DNA of 5,809 bases, taken from assembly GCA_947381255.1 (NCBI GenBank), contig CANCUC010000061.1, positions 1-5,809 of the forward strand, in the 5' to 3' direction. Source of the DNA: Actinomycetota bacterium. Its GTDB lineage: Bacteria; Actinomycetota; Actinomycetes; Nanopelagicales; Nanopelagicaceae. Shown here piece after piece: positions 4,584 through 5,809 of this stretch. Each line of letters begins with the position of its first letter. Within the stretch, counting starts at the first letter, position 1. A program made the position numbers and the translations under genes. The notes below the pieces were generated by a model that saw nothing but the letters and a program-made list of their open reading frames with translations, was not told the DNA's origin and did no database searches.

Positions 4584-5809
4584 ATGTCATTTTCACCTGA
4601 GAACGCAGCATTTGAAACCCGCCAAATTCACGCGGGACAAGTTCCTGATCCATCAACTGGCGCACGCGCGCTTCCACTTTTCCAAACGACAGCTTATGTA
4701 TTTCGCGATACCAAGCATGCCGCTGATCTCTTTGGTTTAGCAGAACTTGGAAATATCTATACCCGCCTTATGAACCCAACTCAGGATGCAGTGGAGCAAC
4801 GTATTGCCGCACTTGAAGGTGGAGTAGCCGCGCTTCTCGTAGCATCTGGTTCAGCCGCAACAACGTACGCAGTGCTAAACGTTGCTGAAGCTGGCGATCA
4901 CATTGTCTCCTCACCAAGTCTTTACGGCGGAACTTACAACTTGTTCCACTACACACTTCCGAAGTTTGGAATCGAAGTTACATTCGTTGAAAATCCAGAT
5001 GATCCCGAGTCATGGCGCAAGGCAGTTCGCCCAAACACCAAGGCATTCTTCGGTGAGACGATTTCAAATCCAAAGAACGATCTCTTGGATATTGAAACTG
5101 TCGCAAAGATTGCTCATGAAAATGGAGTCCCACTCATCGTTGATAACACTGTCGCGACACCATTCTTGATTCGTCCAATCGAACATGGCGCCGATGTTGT
5201 TATTCACTCTGCAACCAAGTTCCTCTCTGGTCACGGAAATTCCATTGTTGGCGCGATTGTTGATTCAGGTAACTTCGATTATGCAAAGCAGGCCGAAAAG
5301 TTCCCTAACTTTAATCAACCAGATCCTTCGTATCACGGCCTCGTCTACGCGCAAGCACTTGGCGTGGGTTCAGCATTTGGTGCGAACCTCTCTTACATCT
5401 TCAAGATTCGTCTCACCTTGCTTCGAGACACCGGCGCAGCTGTGAGCCCATTTAACGCCTGGTTATTGGCCCTTGGCCTTGAAACTCTCTCACTTCGTAT
5501 TGAGCGCCATGTGGAAAATGCCAAGGCTGTCGCGGCATTCCTTGAAGCTCATCCCCAGGTGGAGAAGGTCAATTACGCTGACCTCACTTCCTCTCCATGG
5601 AATCACTTGGCAAAGAAGTACGCTCCAAAAGGAACTGGCGCAGTTCTCTCCTTTGAGATCAAGGGCGGAATTGAAGCTGGAAAGAAATTTGTAGAGGGCT
5701 TGAAGTTGCACTCACATGTGGCGAATATTGGTGATGTGCGATCACTCGTCATTCATCCTGCATCAACAACTCACTCACAGTTGAGCGTTGAAGAGCAGTT
5801 CACTGCAGG
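4584..5809 (+). CDS. metY: O-acetyl-L-homoserine sulfhydrylase (3' end beyond window)
   Basis: A PLP enzyme of the Cys/Met metabolism family that makes homocysteine and acetate from O-acetylhomoserine and sulfide, the direct sulfhydrylation route to methionine. The reading frame is open from ATG 4584 to the window end (408 full codons). Family length is about 430-445 residues, so only a short C-terminal piece is missing. Landmarks: the N-terminal ETRQIHAGQ (11-19), YTRLMNPTQD (59-68), ASGSAA (87-92) for phosphate binding, SLYGGTYNL (112-120), VDNTVATP (186-193) with Asp187 expected to contact the PLP pyridine nitrogen, and HSATKFLSGHG (208-218) with Lys212 as the Schiff-base lysine. The long segment around 229-272 separating the lysine from the C-terminal domain favours MetY over cystathionine gamma-synthase (MetB). 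The start is fixed by GGGAGG at five bases and by the SAM-IV leader, which also supports a methionine role. Confidence 0.95.
   Translation, partial: MSFSPENAAFETRQIHAGQVPDPSTGARALPLFQTTAYVFRDTKHAADLFGLAELGNIYTRLMNPTQDAVEQRIAALEGGVAALLVASGSAATTYAVLNVAEAGDHIVSSPSLYGGTYNLFHYTLPKFGIEVTFVENPDDPESWRKAVRPNTKAFFGETISNPKNDLLDIETVAKIAHENGVPLIVDNTVATPFLIRPIEHGADVVIHSATKFLSGHGNSIVGAIVDSGNFDYAKQAEKFPNFNQPDPSYHGLVYAQALGVGSAFGANLSYIFKIRLTLLRDTGAAVSPFNAWLLALGLETLSLRIERHVENAKAVAAFLEAHPQVEKVNYADLTSSPWNHLAKKYAPKGTGAVLSFEIKGGIEAGKKFVEGLKLHSHVANIGDVRSLVIHPASTTHSQLSVEEQFTA

Noticed and set aside
4121..4740. Overlapping plus-strand open frames across the nadE end, riboswitch and metY start
   Set aside because: They cross the riboswitch and lie in the wrong frame relative to two clearly recognised enzymes. 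Their composition is that of shadow frames.
4882..5711. Several 70-95 codon open frames on both strands inside metY
   Set aside because: The metY frame runs unbroken from 4584 to the window end with all family motifs; the others are shadows.
4584..5809. Cystathionine gamma-synthase (metB) or methionine gamma-lyase instead of metY
   Set aside because: The length (over 408 residues), the insertion after the PLP lysine and the N-terminal ETRQIHAGQ pattern fit O-acetylhomoserine sulfhydrylase better. The SAM-IV leader agrees with, but does not by itself distinguish, these.

Overview
The window reads as chromosomal DNA of an actinobacterium with moderate GC (about half by eye, well below Streptomyces or Mycobacterium). 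Three things point there: a SAM-IV type riboswitch, which is known essentially only from Actinobacteria; a stand-alone Lys/Ala/Pro-rich histone-like protein resembling the basic tails of actinobacterial nucleoid proteins; and an NAD synthase gene whose -10 element sits so close to the ATG that the mRNA is probably leaderless, as is common in this phylum. A streamlined aquatic lineage (Nanopelagicales/acI-like) would fit the GC content and short intergenic gaps, but that is inference and nothing in the window proves it.

Layout: the left half is on the minus strand and the right half on the plus strand, diverging at 2573-2667. On the minus strand, in transcription order, are panB (ketopantoate hydroxymethyltransferase, 2572-1763), then after 9 nt an MFS transporter (1753-482), then after a 165-nt gap with its own promoter a 100-residue protein made almost only of Ala, Lys, Arg and Pro (316-14). 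On the plus strand are nadE (glutamine-dependent NAD+ synthase, 2668-4374), then a 209-nt gap holding a promoter, a SAM-IV riboswitch and a probable Shine-Dalgarno-sequestering expression platform, then metY (O-acetylhomoserine sulfhydrylase, from 4584 and cut by the window end).

Functionally this is housekeeping metabolism: coenzyme A precursor (panB), NAD (nadE) and methionine (metY under SAM feedback), plus chromatin architecture and one transporter of unknown substrate. The best-supported regulatory story is at metY: a promoter whose predicted start coincides with the first base of the riboswitch, an aptamer in which the pairings and both pseudoknots can be traced, and a downstream segment able to pair with the metY ribosome-binding site. 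I see no mobile element, CRISPR array, tRNA, rRNA, defence system or phage gene, and no credible wholly new system. The least ordinary items are the ultra-basic repeat protein and the details of the metY leader.
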